The notes under the pieces are model-generated. The model saw only the letters and a program-made list of their open reading frames with translations, ran no database searches and had not been told where the DNA came from. Shown here piece by piece: positions 53,607 to 64,000 of a DNA stretch of 64,000 nt. Where the stretch lies: contig NC_035443.2 of the NCBI RefSeq assembly GCF_002127325.2, positions 123,809,479 to 123,873,478 on the forward strand, read 5' to 3'. The translations under genes were made by a program, and so were the position numbers. The stretch comes from Helianthus annuus (lineage: Eukaryota > Streptophyta > Magnoliopsida > Asterales > Asteraceae). Every line of letters starts with the position of its first letter. Within the stretch, counting starts at the first letter, position 1.

Positions 53607-56600
53607 ATGACGAAACCAAAATCGAAAACAAAATCAAAATCATCATCTTCCTCCACAACAGCAGATGCCACTCAAATGGCCGTTGAAACCACGGAGATTC
53701 GCTACAAAGCTCCACACAACTATGTGGGTATACTCACAAAACCCACCGATAACCACATCTTCGACTCCATCATTGACATCCTATCTGCGTCAAAGTACAA
53801 AACTTTGATAACAGCAGACGCTCCCATTTACCTTGATACCCAGAGAGAGTTCTGGAAAAATGCCACCCTTGAAAAACAAGGAGACATCATCACAGCCATC
53901 AACTCCTCGATACAGGGTAAGAAGGTACAAATCTCTCCAAAATCCATCTCTGAAATCTTTAAACTCGATGATTTGAAAGGAAAAACCTCATTTACTAAAG
54001 ACGAGTTGAAAAAGGATTTCATGAACAGGGGCTATGCAGAACAACCGAATAGGGATACCCTACAAAAGGGTTATTTCCCTTCTGCACCCAGATTTTTATT
54101 TCACACACTATTAATGTGTGTTTCTAATAAAACAACGTCTTTTAATGAAATACCAACAAAAATCCAATGCCTGGGGTATGCGATTTTAAACGATAAAAAC
54201 TATAATTACTCCCAAGAAATATTTGATGATTTGGTAAGAGACGTTGATAATAAGGCATTTCTGCTCTTTCCAAGATTTCTAAGCTATTATTTTGAACAAA
54301 AATTTGTAGAGAAAGATGCAGATTTGCCCAAACAAGGTGTCTCTTTCAAAATAAACTGTTTAACAATTGAAACATTTTCAAGAATGATGGCACCAATAAA
54401 GTTAAAAGCAAAGGTGCCTGAGCAGGTTTTAGAAACTGCCACTGATCCTCAGGCAACCTCTGCTGAGCCCACTGCTCCAGGTGATCAAAGCAGCACACCC
54501 ACTGTTTTGAAACCCAAACTTGCCACCACTAGAAAGACCAAAAAGAAAATATCCAGAAAACCCACCAAACCCACACCAAAGGCAACTCTGGAAGATGAGA
54601 TCCCAGAGTCAATGCCAGTGACAGCACAAAAGTCACCGATAACCACTGCTGCTACTTCCTCACAACAGTTGGAAGAAAGATCTCAACCCCAGCCTCAAAC
54701 TCCTCTTGCATCCTCACAAAAGGATCAAGTTGTAAGCACAGGGACACCACAATATGAAGCTCTGGACCCACTCGGATCCATCTTCCACAGTCCTCAGTCC
54801 TGATCCCAAGGACATGTCTCTTTCCACACCCATACCCTCACCAATCATAATGCCACAATCAATAATACCCCTGTTGCATGCAGTTGATATTGCACAGACA
54901 CAAACCAGTTCCTCTCTATCACCCATTACTGAGAGTATACCTCCACCAGTGACTGGGTCTGATGCTTATACCTCTGCTATCCCAGCAACAGCTGAGGAGG
55001 TTACACCCCCTGAGTTACAAGTAACTCTCGGTGGTAGTTCAAGTGGAGCAGCAACTACAACTGATGAGTCAACAGATCTTCAGTTGGACAGTTGTTACAT
55101 TAATAAGACTCCCTTAAAGGCAATTTCTTCCATGGCAACATCGGTAACCACCAATGAGTTGATTCTAACCACTGTACCATCAAAGGTTTATCGAGTGCCG
55201 AAGAAAGAAGTCCCCAGTACCAAGAAAAAGGGGCATCAATGGATGATTTTTGGGACTCTGTTCCAAAGTCACACATTGGTACGACCACCACTGGTGGGGA
55301 TTCAGATGATCCTACAAATGTAGGTGATGATTCAAAATATCAGGAATTGACGAAACGAGTTGACAAACTTGAAGATTCAGTTGCTGAGATTAAAGATATG
55401 GTGCAAGAGATTTTAAAAGCTCAGAAAGCACAGGCTACTGCTGTTCCTGCTCAAGCACCTGCACAACATGCATTTGCTGCAAATGAGCTTTGGAATATTT
55501 TCCAACCAATGCTTGAAAAACAGCAACACATGGCTGACAAAAAGCATGCTATTCAAGTACAAATGCTGACCAACATGGTGGAATCAAGGTTCAAAGACAC
55601 TCAAGCAGACATCAAGGCTATAAAAGCTAGTATACAAAAGACTGCTCAGAGTGAAAAAGCTCCATCTACCATCCTCTTCATGGATACACCCCTTGCAGAT
55701 AATGCAAAAAGGGGGAGAAAATCAAGTTGAGAAAGAAAGGAATTGAAGATGGAATGTATATTGAACCAGAAGATACATCAGCAGTTACAAAAACAGCTGA
55801 TACAAAATCTTCAAATCAAACAGTTGATACATCAGTAGTTACAAAAACTGCTGACAGTAGCCAAACAGCTGCCATGACATCAACACACACACACACATTC
55901 AACACACACCACTCTATCACATACCATCACAACCACTGTTCCACCACCATCTGTGTCTACAACACAAAAACCACCACTACCATCACAAACAGCCAAACCA
56001 TCATCACCCCCTGCCAAAAAGCAGAAGACAAAAGATGTTACAACATCTGTTGTAATGGCAACAGCGGTTGAAACACCAGTTGTTTCAACTACTGTTAGTC
56101 AACCACTGATCACCACTCAAACAACCACCACAATAACCCCTGCTCAAAAGCAGAAGACATCTGCTGATACATCAGCAGTTGTAATGACAACAGCAGTTGA
56201 GACACCAGTTGCTTCAACTGTTGTTAGTCAGCCATCCACCACTGCTCTCACTTTTCCTACATCACAACCAAAGCTTCTCAGTAGAAAAAGAAAGCCAATA
56301 CCTGCCAATGTGGGAACACATGACCCTAATGCTACAAAATATCCATTGGAAATTGAAGCTCTCAAAAATGAGATGAGGCAATTCTTTACAGAAGAAGATC
56401 CTTCAAAAAGAAGATTCTCCTCACTCATAGGCTACATGCCACCAGAGGATATGGATGATTACCTCAAAATAAAGGCAAGGCAAGCTAAAGTAAAAGCTAA
56501 GGTCGACAGTGAAAAAGAAAGTCTAAGCGAAGAAGGCATTACTAAAAGACTGGAGTTCTATCTTTCAAAGGTAAAGTAGATAGAAGAATTTGCACAAGTG

Positions 56601-57281
56601 TTAAACAAAGAAAAGGCTGATCAAAAGAAGAAGTTAAGAGAACAATTTCTAGCCTTCATTATGAATGAGAAATTCTATCCTGCTGAAGAACAACAGTTTA
56701 AAGAATGGCCATTAGTAGCTTTAAAGCATGAGGCAGAAAGGATTCAAAGAATCAAAAATGATCCTTCAAAGAAGAAAAATGCTCCAAACTGGAGCAAATT
56801 CAAAAAGCTCATTGCTGACCTCACTGCTGAATACAAAGGAAAGAAAAAGGAGCTGGTGGATGCTAAGATGGACACTGCTGAAGCCATATCAAAATGGTCT
56901 AGGCAGCAGACTGATGAAGCCTATGAGAGGCTAAAGAAAAGAAAGAAAACTGTTTCAGATGCTTCAAAGAAAAGAGAACAAATGATGAAGCTTGAACAGA
57001 AAATTGAAAACCTCAAAACAATGTTAAAATCAGCAGACAATCCTACTCTTGTGTCAAACCAAGATAAAGGTAAACAGCTGACTGAAGAAGAGGTCAAAGA
57101 AAAAGAAGCAGAGTATCTCAAGGACACCATCTTAAAAATGGGTCTGAAAGAAGACAGCTCATCAAAGCTTCAAAACCTTTTTATGAAGGTACTGAACAAA
57201 CCTGCATCTCCAAACACTGCAAAAGACAAGACAGAAATTGAAAGACAAGAACTTATTGAACAAGAAACTGCAGAAGACATA
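53607..57281 (+). pseudogene. SIRE-like env-like ORF, broken and cut by a gypsy insertion
   Basis: Starts MTKPKSKTKSKSSSSS. A folded-looking N-terminal domain follows (APHNYVGILTKPTDNHIFDS, then PRFLFHTLLMCVSNKTTSFN), then a Pro/Thr/Ser/Gln-rich middle with repeats (SAVTKTADT; AVETPVVST/AVETPVAST). Last is a long Lys/Glu-rich coiled-coil half (LNKEKADQKKKLREQFLAF, KKKELVDAKMD, MMKLEQKIENLKTMLKSA). The frame is lost at TGA 54801, shifts to +1 for 54754-55320, returns, is lost again near 55728 and has TAG at 56577. It ends where the gypsy LTR starts at 57282. No signal peptide or membrane segment is seen. This matches the ORF that follows pol in SIRE-type elements, by recall. Confidence 0.6.
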
Positions 57282-57928
57282 TGTAACACCTCGAATTTTT
57301 GTGTCCAATGATGTGTTAACACGTTTCATTTGTTTACACGTAGCATCTATAATAAATAAAGGACTAATTTTGACAAACCTTGAAAGTATATAAATTCGAG
57401 GGTTATAAATGTCAACAAGGGTAAATATACTGTATAGTATCCCTAAATAATGCTTAAACCTTCAAACGAATAAATTATAGATCGTACAAAAACAAAACGC
57501 GGAGGAAAGTGAGAGATTACAAACTACAGGGGTTAACTGTGTCAACATGTTTAATAATACCTCTGAGTGACCCTTTAACGTTCCAAAGACTTTGTAGCGG
57601 TATTATACACTCACTAAAATAATATATATGAATTTCGCGAAGTTTCGATATGAAACGAGAAAGTTACGATCGAATTCGTAGAAGAAGGGTTAAAAGCGTC
57701 AATAATGAAAGTTAAGGCTCTCAGAATAACTAAATAAATAAACCGGGGACTTTATAATGCGGGTAAATAACACGAGGCCCCTATCGGTAAATAACCGAGG
57801 GCCAAACCGCAAAGTTACCCCTTCAAACCCGAAAGGTCAGGTAAATCATTATGAAAGATTTCGTTATTAATGGCTGGATTCTGCAATCATTGCAAAAAGA
57901 TTTAAAATTTCTGAAATCTTAACCCTAC

Positions 57929-58049
57929 GCGGCCCGCATTGCATAATGGGTTAAGTTGAGGCGGGCCGCGAGCCTCCTCAACTACGCGTCTGATCTTCTA
58001 ATCCCAGGCGGCCCGCATTGTAAACGCATGGAACCTCCATGCGGGCCGC
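57929..58049 (+). promoter_or_regulatory. Two convergent pairs of GCGGGCCGC motifs
   Basis: GCGGCCCGC at 57929 and 58008, and GCGGGCCGC at 57961 and 58041, give two inverted pairs with 32- and 33-bp spacing. The same 9-mer is the core of the 12-mer in the solo LTR at 18537-18687. Confidence 0.6.
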
Positions 58050-58229
58050 ATTAGACGCCCAGATGCAGAATTGTTGTAACTACTTGGCTTTTGGAGCTTT
58101 TGAACGATCAAACAACCAATTAATGAAGCATGGGTGCCCCCTACACGACCCATACCACTTAGGGACACCAGCCCATGATCCATGATCAGTATAGGCCAAT
58201 GTGGAATGATCTTGAGGTTCATTTTTCAC

Positions 58230-58237
58230 TATAAATA
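58230..58237 (+). promoter_or_regulatory. TATA box of the Tekay-like LTR
   Basis: TATAAATA in TTTCACTATAAATAGCAATG, about 180 bp after the GC-rich pairs. Confidence 0.7.
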
Positions 58238-60682
58238 GCAATGTTGTAGTTACAACATTCACACAACTCAAAACACAACTACTGATCATTCTAAGTGCTC
58301 CCAAGCATTCTCTTCTGCTCCATATTCAAGTTCTAACTTCTGTAAGTTACCTTGATCATCCATTGTTCAGTTTATGCTTAGTTTTTAGCTAAAAACCAAA
58401 CCGTCGTAACTACGGTTTGACTTTACGATAAATCAGTAATGGTTCAGTCTTATGACGAATCAAAAGTGGTTATGAGTTGGTATTTACGTGGGTGATAAAC
58501 CTCTAAAATGGTTCCCCCTGATCACCACTCTAACTATGTCAAATGTCGAGTCAAACGTGCGGTTAAAAAGTCAACAGAAAGCTATTTTAGCGATTTATGC
58601 ATAATCTGTAATGTATATGTTATGGAACCTGTTTTGACAATCATAAAACATGATAATAAGTATATAAACTTGTTTGCGCTCGTTTGAATCGATCATTTAC
58701 TATATAGAACCGGTTCGGAGCCGAAAGTCGCAAAAGTTTGACTTTTGCTTTGACTTCAGTTCTGACCCGTTTTAGTGAGGTATAAATATACCTTAGGACT
58801 CTCTTAGGACCAGGTCACATGTTGGTATATGCCTCTGTGGTCGGTTCATGAGTTATCCGAGTCTTTTACGTATTTCCGTCATTCGCCTAAAAGTTGACCG
58901 TAACGGCCTTTTAAAATTAAAACGAGTATTTCGGACACGTGAACGGACCAAAACCTTGCTTATTAAATTATAAGCATGTCCCTAAAGTTTCACGTCAATC
59001 CGAGGTCTAGAACGAGAGTTATGCTAAAAGGCGCACTTTTAAGAAAGTTTTGTAATTAACGGCGCAATTAGCATAACGCTCATCTAACCCAAGTTTTCGT
59101 CACCAAAACTTTTACCCACTGTGGTAAAATAATATTTTGGGAATTTTAAAGATTTTTAATAATTTTTACCTTGCTCATAACCTGCGGTTATGGCTACGGT
59201 TCGGTAAATACCGAATATGCCCTTTTTGGCCAAAACGGGAGTTCTACAAGGTCTTTTGACCCGATTCCAGTTGCCACTGGTTTTAAATAATAAATAAAGT
59301 ATTTTAAGCCTTATAAGCTGTTCGGGAAACTCAGATTTCCTGTAGAACTCGAAAAGCCCTTTTAAAGTCTTTAAATTGACCGAAAAGCCCCTACGGGGCA
59401 TAATATTGACTTAAACTCGTTACGGGCATTACGGAAGGTATCCTACTGATACCAAAATACTTTTAAGGCATATTGACTTAGGAAATAAGCGTAGGACACT
59501 TATGGTTAACCGTTTCGCCTATTTGCGCACACGGTACGGCCCATGGAACTAGTTTTCGTGCAATAGCCGATATGGGTCAAATTATATTATTTGAACCCCA
59601 AAATCCAGAGTATGAACTATAAACCCATATAAAACGAGTCTCTGAACTTGTTGGGTCCAAATCATACTCCATTCTCGGTTTTCGCCTTTTCGTGCGAATT
59701 AACCATATCTATGTATCGGAATCAACCGGTTTAAGCTACGGCTAATATAAGGACCGTTAGGATTCTAAGAGGTTAATTAAAACCTTCGTTCCAGATTAGG
59801 AGCCCCAGTAAAAGCTATCGGTGACTTGATCTTAATTAAGGATTTATACTTGCAAAGGTAAATACTTTTGACTTATTTCCCCTATATGGGCTTGGGTTAC
59901 GGTATATTAATACCGCTTGATTGAGCATTATATAATTCCATCGCTTAGGTGGTTAATTGATTAAATATGATCGGCTCATTTAAACAGTTTTGTTGCTTAT
60001 AAGCCTTTGGGGGGTTTAATGACCATTGTCCCGGATATCCTCGGCATCATTTTACGAAATGGCCACGACCATCGACATCCCGGTGTAGGCGTACACCCGG
60101 TATAAAGTGTCGACATTAAAACTAAAAGACGTAGCCGTTGGTTTTTATACTACGGTTTTACGCAAACGTGGTGTGTCTATAAATCTTTAACCCGGCACGA
60201 CCCGGGCTATTGAACGCATAAAAGAACATGTAAAACGTTCACAAGATCATTATGAATTTTCCCAAGTTATAAAAGAGTTTGTGCCTTGTGCATTCAAATC
60301 AATTTTAATAAACATTTTTAAATGTGTCAGTTGAATGTATTTACCAGTGTAAACTGACGTATTTTCCCCAAAAAGATTAAGTGCAGGTACCTAAACGTAA
60401 TTGGCTGGTATTAGCTCCCTAGCGTCGGGATAAGCCTCGCAAGCTTGATTGCAGTATCTGATGGAACATTACTTTACCTTTATTTACGATCCACTGTGGA
60501 TATATTCAACCCCTGTAATACATTTTGATATTACGATCAGAGGTTGAAATTTATATATTTATCTTATGCTTCCGCTGTGCATTATATAATTGTGTGGTTT
60601 GACTATATTGTTGCCAACATCGTCACGGTAATCCCCCACCGGGCCCACTGGTGAGATACGTGGAAATCGGGGTGTGACAGGT

Positions 60683-60696
60683 TGGTATCAGAGCCA
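60683..60696 (+). promoter_or_regulatory. Primer binding site, tRNA-Met
   Basis: TGGTATCAGAGCCA lies 3 nt after the LTR end, identical to the site of the gag-only element. Confidence 0.88.
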
Positions 60697-60851
60697 ACAT
60701 TGAGTGAATTAAACACTATCCTATAGTGTTTAATCTCAGTGACACAATTGCACATACTTGAGTCTAGACAATAACTTAGGACAAATTCGGATTATTACTC
60801 CTTTTTGTCTTTATTTTCGATTTGATTTTTAATAAATTTTGGAGCAGGAAA

Positions 60852-62066
60852 ATGCCACCTGTTATATTCCGAGGAAGAGGAAGGGGACGTAGAGGCCGAG
60901 GAGAAATCGTGACACATCACGATAAAGAAGCTGGACGATCTGGTACAAGACATCCTTCGATGACACGGAGCGAAGAGCCACAACGACGAAGAGATCTTTA
61001 CGAACCCGCGAGGCATTCCACTTCGCACGGCTCGACGCCATCCTACCGGCACTCCTTTGGGCCAGATTCAGAAAATAATCCCAACAACCCACAACCTTCC
61101 TTCATACCTCTGCAACGTTCGGTTTCGCACCGGAATTATGACGACCCTACTCCGTACTACATAGGTCAGTTTAATCCGGCTGACTACATACAGGAACCTT
61201 CAGGTTTTGTTCCACTAGGGCCACAAGACCATTTTTCTGAAGATCCCATGGAAGAGGATGAGGATCCAACTGAACCAGCTCGTGGTACGCCCACGCATCC
61301 GATAGAAGTTTCTGATGGGTCATCCTTCCACGGAACGCCCTATCAAGGACCTGACAGTTTCCAAGCGATGTTTGACCGACATGAGTGGTACTACACACCA
61401 CCACAACAGACATCTCAACAACCGAGACATCCACAGGATCCCTCTGAGGATTCACGCTTTGAGGCAGTTACGCCACCACCTCCGCCACCGGCACAACCAG
61501 TAATACCTGATCCGCCGAGGCGTAGGAGGACCAATGCTCGTATGTCTACACGAGGAGGAGGGGGTATCCACTTCAGCACTCCTCGACATTCTAGTAGTAG
61601 CCACTATCCGCCACTACAAGAAGAAGGACCTTCCAGTCCTATACAAGAAGCGAACTCCGTACCAGCTGCACGAAATTCGCCACCATTTGGGTATGACCAA
61701 CCCATACCAGCTTACACGGGTCCAACGGCTTACAACCCGTTTGAACCGTCACAAGCACAATACAACTACGGCTATGAGCGCGACCCATATGTGGTGTCGG
61801 CAAGATATAATGCGCGCTACCCTGACGGAGCACATGGAAACATGGGACCACCGGACTACTCAGCTCATGGGTATCCAATACCTCCCAGACCTCCAGTTCC
61901 GCATCAAGCGCCACAACCACGATTTTCTCCTCCTGAACAGGAAGAAATACTCCATCGACTGGATCGTGTGGAGAGAGAGTTCGAGGAAGAAAAGAAAAGC
62001 CACCGAGGATTTCTCAAGGGCTTGGCGAACCTACTAAAGGGCAAAAAGAAGAAACGTGACCACTAG
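60852..62066 (+). CDS. Extra ORF upstream of gag in the Tekay-like element
   Basis: Open for 404 codons from ATG 60852. I chose this start over the in-frame ATG at 60822 because an acceptor-like GGAGCAG lies just before it and MPPVIFRGRGRGRRGRG is a typical basic start. Residues 1-40 are an RGR-rich basic tail. The middle is Pro/Ser/Tyr/Gln-rich and probably disordered (SFIPLQRSVSHR, TPPPPPPAQPVIP). The last 50 residues form a predicted coiled coil with a basic end (EEILHRLDRVEREFEEEKK, LLKGKKKKRDH). No retroviral enzyme motif. Similar ORFs occur before gag in composite Tekay elements, by recall; the function is unknown. The frame is intact. Confidence 0.65.
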   Translation: MPPVIFRGRGRGRRGRGEIVTHHDKEAGRSGTRHPSMTRSEEPQRRRDLYEPARHSTSHGSTPSYRHSFGPDSENNPNNPQPSFIPLQRSVSHRNYDDPTPYYIGQFNPADYIQEPSGFVPLGPQDHFSEDPMEEDEDPTEPARGTPTHPIEVSDGSSFHGTPYQGPDSFQAMFDRHEWYYTPPQQTSQQPRHPQDPSEDSRFEAVTPPPPPPAQPVIPDPPRRRRTNARMSTRGGGGIHFSTPRHSSSSHYPPLQEEGPSSPIQEANSVPAARNSPPFGYDQPIPAYTGPTAYNPFEPSQAQYNYGYERDPYVVSARYNARYPDGAHGNMGPPDYSAHGYPIPPRPPVPHQAPQPRFSPPEQEEILHRLDRVEREFEEEKKSHRGFLKGLANLLKGKKKKRDH

Positions 62067-62099
62067 CCCTTAATAGTTGTACTAATGTAATTTCTACTT

Positions 62100-62215
62100 T
62101 AAAATAAGTCCCTGTGTGGACAACTTATCATATTTCAGTCCCTACGTGGACTTACCTTTAGTCCTTGCATGGACACCTATCTTGTACTAGTCCCTGCGTG
62201 GACTTGTCACTTATT
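62100..62215 (+). repeat. AGTCCCTGCGTGGAC degenerate repeat
   Basis: Four copies of AGTCC(C/T)T(G/A)(C/T)(G/A)TGGAC, irregularly spaced by about 28-36 bp, directly after the ORF stop. Confidence 0.65.
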
Positions 62216-62604
62216 TTAAAACCTCTATGGAGGTATGTATTATTTGAAAGACCCGTTTAGGGCAATATGTAATTGTATTGAGATTTTGGAATGTATGTTA
62301 TGAGTTTTGTTATAATATATATAAAAATAAATCAAAGCCATTCCTTTTACATTGATCTGCCTAAATAAAGAATCTTAAAAGGTGAAACCTAGCTTGGGGT
62401 CTTTAAGATCTAGTCAAGATGGTACGACCTAATTGAAAGGATTCTGATTCCCTGTTAACCTCTGTACGCATGTTAACATTCATGGCAGATGTGATTCGTT
62501 AAAATCACGCACGTCATTCTTATACAATAATCCTTTAAGGATTTCGAAACCCAACTAAATGATTTATAAATCGTGGGTTAAATCACCAATGAAGGTGATC
62601 AATA

Positions 62605-62905
62605 TTATAAAGACATCCATTAGAGATGCAATGCCTACGGGCCAGTACTATAAAGACATCCATTAGTGATGCAATGCCTACGGGCCAGTATTATTAAAAC
62701 ATCCATTAGTGATGCAGTGCCTACGGGCCAGAATTATTAAAACATCCATTAGTGATGTAGTGCCTACGGGCCAGTATTACTAAAACATCCATTAGTGATG
62801 TAGTGCCTACGGGCCAATATTATTAAAACATCCATTAGTGATGTAGTGCCTACGGGCCAACCATATTAAGACATCCATTAGAGGTGTAGTGCCTATGGAC
62901 CATAA
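62605..62905 (+). repeat. 43-bp minisatellite, seven copies
   Basis: ACATCCATTAG(A/T)GATG...TGCCTACGGGCCA units begin at 62613, 62656, 62699, 62742, 62785, 62828 and 62871, an exact 43-bp period, with few substitutions. It lies between the extra ORF and gag. Confidence 0.9.
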
Positions 62906-63229
62906 TAATTGTCTTATAAAGACAAAAGGCAGTAGTAGTCTATGACTCTCTGTCAGAAAGAGATAAAAGGACTACGGTTCAACTCTCTATGCCTTTGATT
63001 CTCTGGAATCTCGGCTAATATTATAAAACATCATCATGATTAGGCTTTATGCCGCCAATATTAGCTATATAGCTGCAATAGGATATATTCAGATCCTAAT
63101 ATTTAATGAAATAAAAAGTTAACCAAATATGGTCTCTGTACCATGGTTGACAAATTGTCATAAAAGACAATCATATAATAATCTCCTAAATTAAAATTTT
63201 GTTATCTTCTGTAACAGATTCAAGTTACA

Positions 63230-64000
63230 ATGGCGGGATCCCAATGGAGAGAACAGCCACACAACGAAGATAACTATGACAATGCGTCAGTACATTTGAC
63301 AGGCGCACAACTGAAGGCTCTGATTGACAATGCTGTTCAGGCAGCTATTGATCGTCAACATACTGAGTCCCAGGGCAGATCTGTGTCAAAACCACCCTCT
63401 AAACCAAAGACACACTCCAAACCACCCTCTGAACCCAAGAAAGAGGACGACAAGCACTCGTCTACTGAGCACAGCGTTCATCGCGATAGAGAATATACTG
63501 ATGCGTCAAGTGCTAAGGGTTGCACCTACAAATACTTTGTATCATGTAAGCCCCGTGAATTTACAGGGGAGAAAGGTGCGGTTGACTGTATCACCTGGCT
63601 AGACGAGATGGACACGATAGTGGACATCAGCGGGTGCGCTGAGAGGGACGTGGTTAAGTTTGTGTCCCAGTCATTCAAGGGCGAGGCCCTGGCATGGTGG
63701 AGAGCTCTGGTGCAGGCTTCAGGTAAGTCTGCCTTGTACAAAATGTCATGGGGGGAGTTTATTACCCTCATAAAAGAAAACTACTGCCCTCAGCACGAGG
63801 TTGAGAAGATTGAGGCTGATTTTGTCTCACTAGTGATGACAAACCTGGATTGTCAAGCATATCTGACAAGTTTTAACACTATGTCACGCCTGGTGCCATA
63901 TCTGGTGAACACCAGAACCTAGAAGGATTGCCCGTTTCATTGGGGGCTTAGAACCGGCGATTAAGGCCAGTGTGTAAGGCCTCTAGGCCGACGACCTTCA
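63230..64000 (+). pseudogene. gag: Tekay-like gag, frameshifted, runs off the window
   Basis: Opens at ATG 63230 (MAGSQWREQ). A Lys/Ser/Pro-rich linker precedes a Retrotrans_gag capsid core: KYFVSCKPREFTGEKGAVDC, WLDEMDTI, QSFKGEALAWWRALV and EFITLIKENYCPQHE. Near 63904 the frame is lost: the stop TAG at 63920 is read in frame, whereas a one-base shift gives RRIARFIGGLEPAIKASV, the usual continuation, followed by another stop at about 63976. The nucleocapsid and pol lie outside the window. This copy cannot make full gag-pol. Confidence 0.82.

Larger units (their letters stand above)
57282..60679 (+). repeat. 5' LTR of the Tekay-like element, 3,398 bp
   Basis: Starts TGTAACACCTCGAATTTTTG and ends GAAATCGGGGTGTGACA, next to the primer site. 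A GC-rich island with four GCGGCCCGC/GCGGGCCGC motifs (57929-58049) precedes a TATA box. The rest is noncoding. Open frames inside it have no domain. Confidence 0.85.
57282..64000 (+). mobile_element. Tekay-like Ty3/gypsy element, 5' part only
   Basis: A complete 5' LTR (57282-60679), a tRNA-Met primer site, an extra ORF, a minisatellite and the start of gag are present; the rest lies beyond the window. It inserted into the SIRE-like env-like ORF (flank ACATA). The long LTR, the primer and the style of the pre-gag ORF fit Tekay/Del chromoviruses of composites; no chromodomain can be seen from here. Confidence 0.8.

Noticed and set aside
62605..62905. Possible CRISPR-like array
   Set aside because: Units are contiguous 43-bp repeats without unique spacers, in a plant retrotransposon.

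Overview
This window is repeat-dominated plant nuclear DNA with no intact host gene that I can support. Ty3/gypsy and Ty1/copia LTR retrotransposons, Helitrons, a CACTA element and a Mutator-like element are nested in one another. The element families (Athila, Tekay-like chromovirus, SIRE-like copia with an env-like ORF) and the AT-rich background fit a large-genome eudicot. The ORF styles resemble what I recall from Asteraceae (lettuce, sunflower, Tanacetum group), but that placement is recall, not proof.

Region 1, 1-16.7 kb: class II territory on the minus strand. A complete 862-bp non-autonomous Helitron (1774-2635) has five tandem hairpin units at its 3' side. Next come a Helitron-type 3' end (2697) and, 14 kb away, a Helitron-type 5' end (16713). 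Between them lie fragments of at least five unrelated host genes on the minus strand with recognisable exon-intron structure: a PP2C phosphatase, a KH-domain protein, a CAF1 deadenylase, an NPH3-like protein and a TXND9-like thioredoxin-domain protein. A piece of an XH-domain (FDM/IDN2-type RNA-directed DNA methylation) gene lies on the plus strand in an alternating inverted array. A Mutator-like element with about 300-bp terminal inverted repeats (2902-4228, 9-bp TSD) and a CACTA element (12381-15485, 3-bp TSD) are inserted here. A 13-bp minisatellite contains a 57-bp piece of organelle large-subunit rRNA.

Region 2, 17.2-21.85 kb: two head-to-tail copies of a minus-strand LTR-like unit, split at their junction by a solo gypsy LTR (18430-20811, TSD CTTGA).

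Region 3, 21.85-35.02 kb: an Athila element with a full 5' LTR, a tRNA-Asp-type primer site, gag-pol killed by six stops and a frameshift, and an uninterrupted 636-codon downstream (env-like) ORF. Its 3' LTR is cut to 25 bp.

Region 4, 35.02-41.04 kb: AT-rich sequence and a highly decayed copia element with a palindromic duplication of its integrase region and a 3' LTR.

Region 5, 41.4-64 kb: a SIRE-like copia element (5' LTR 41386-42208; broken env-like ORF 53607-57281; no gag-pol seen). It is invaded twice. The first invader is a 9.4-kb minus-strand gypsy element with 3.0-3.5-kb LTRs, TSD CCTCA and only a zinc-knuckle gag. The second is a Tekay-like gypsy element starting at 57282 that runs off the window with its 3.4-kb LTR, an extra pre-gag ORF, a 43-bp minisatellite and the start of gag.

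The elements do not form a pathway; their relation is order of insertion and decay. The most interesting threads are the multi-gene-fragment Helitron, hairpin-forming gene fragments, paired GC-rich palindromes upstream of TATA boxes in unrelated LTR families, and the one-directional C-to-T decay of the Athila gag-pol.
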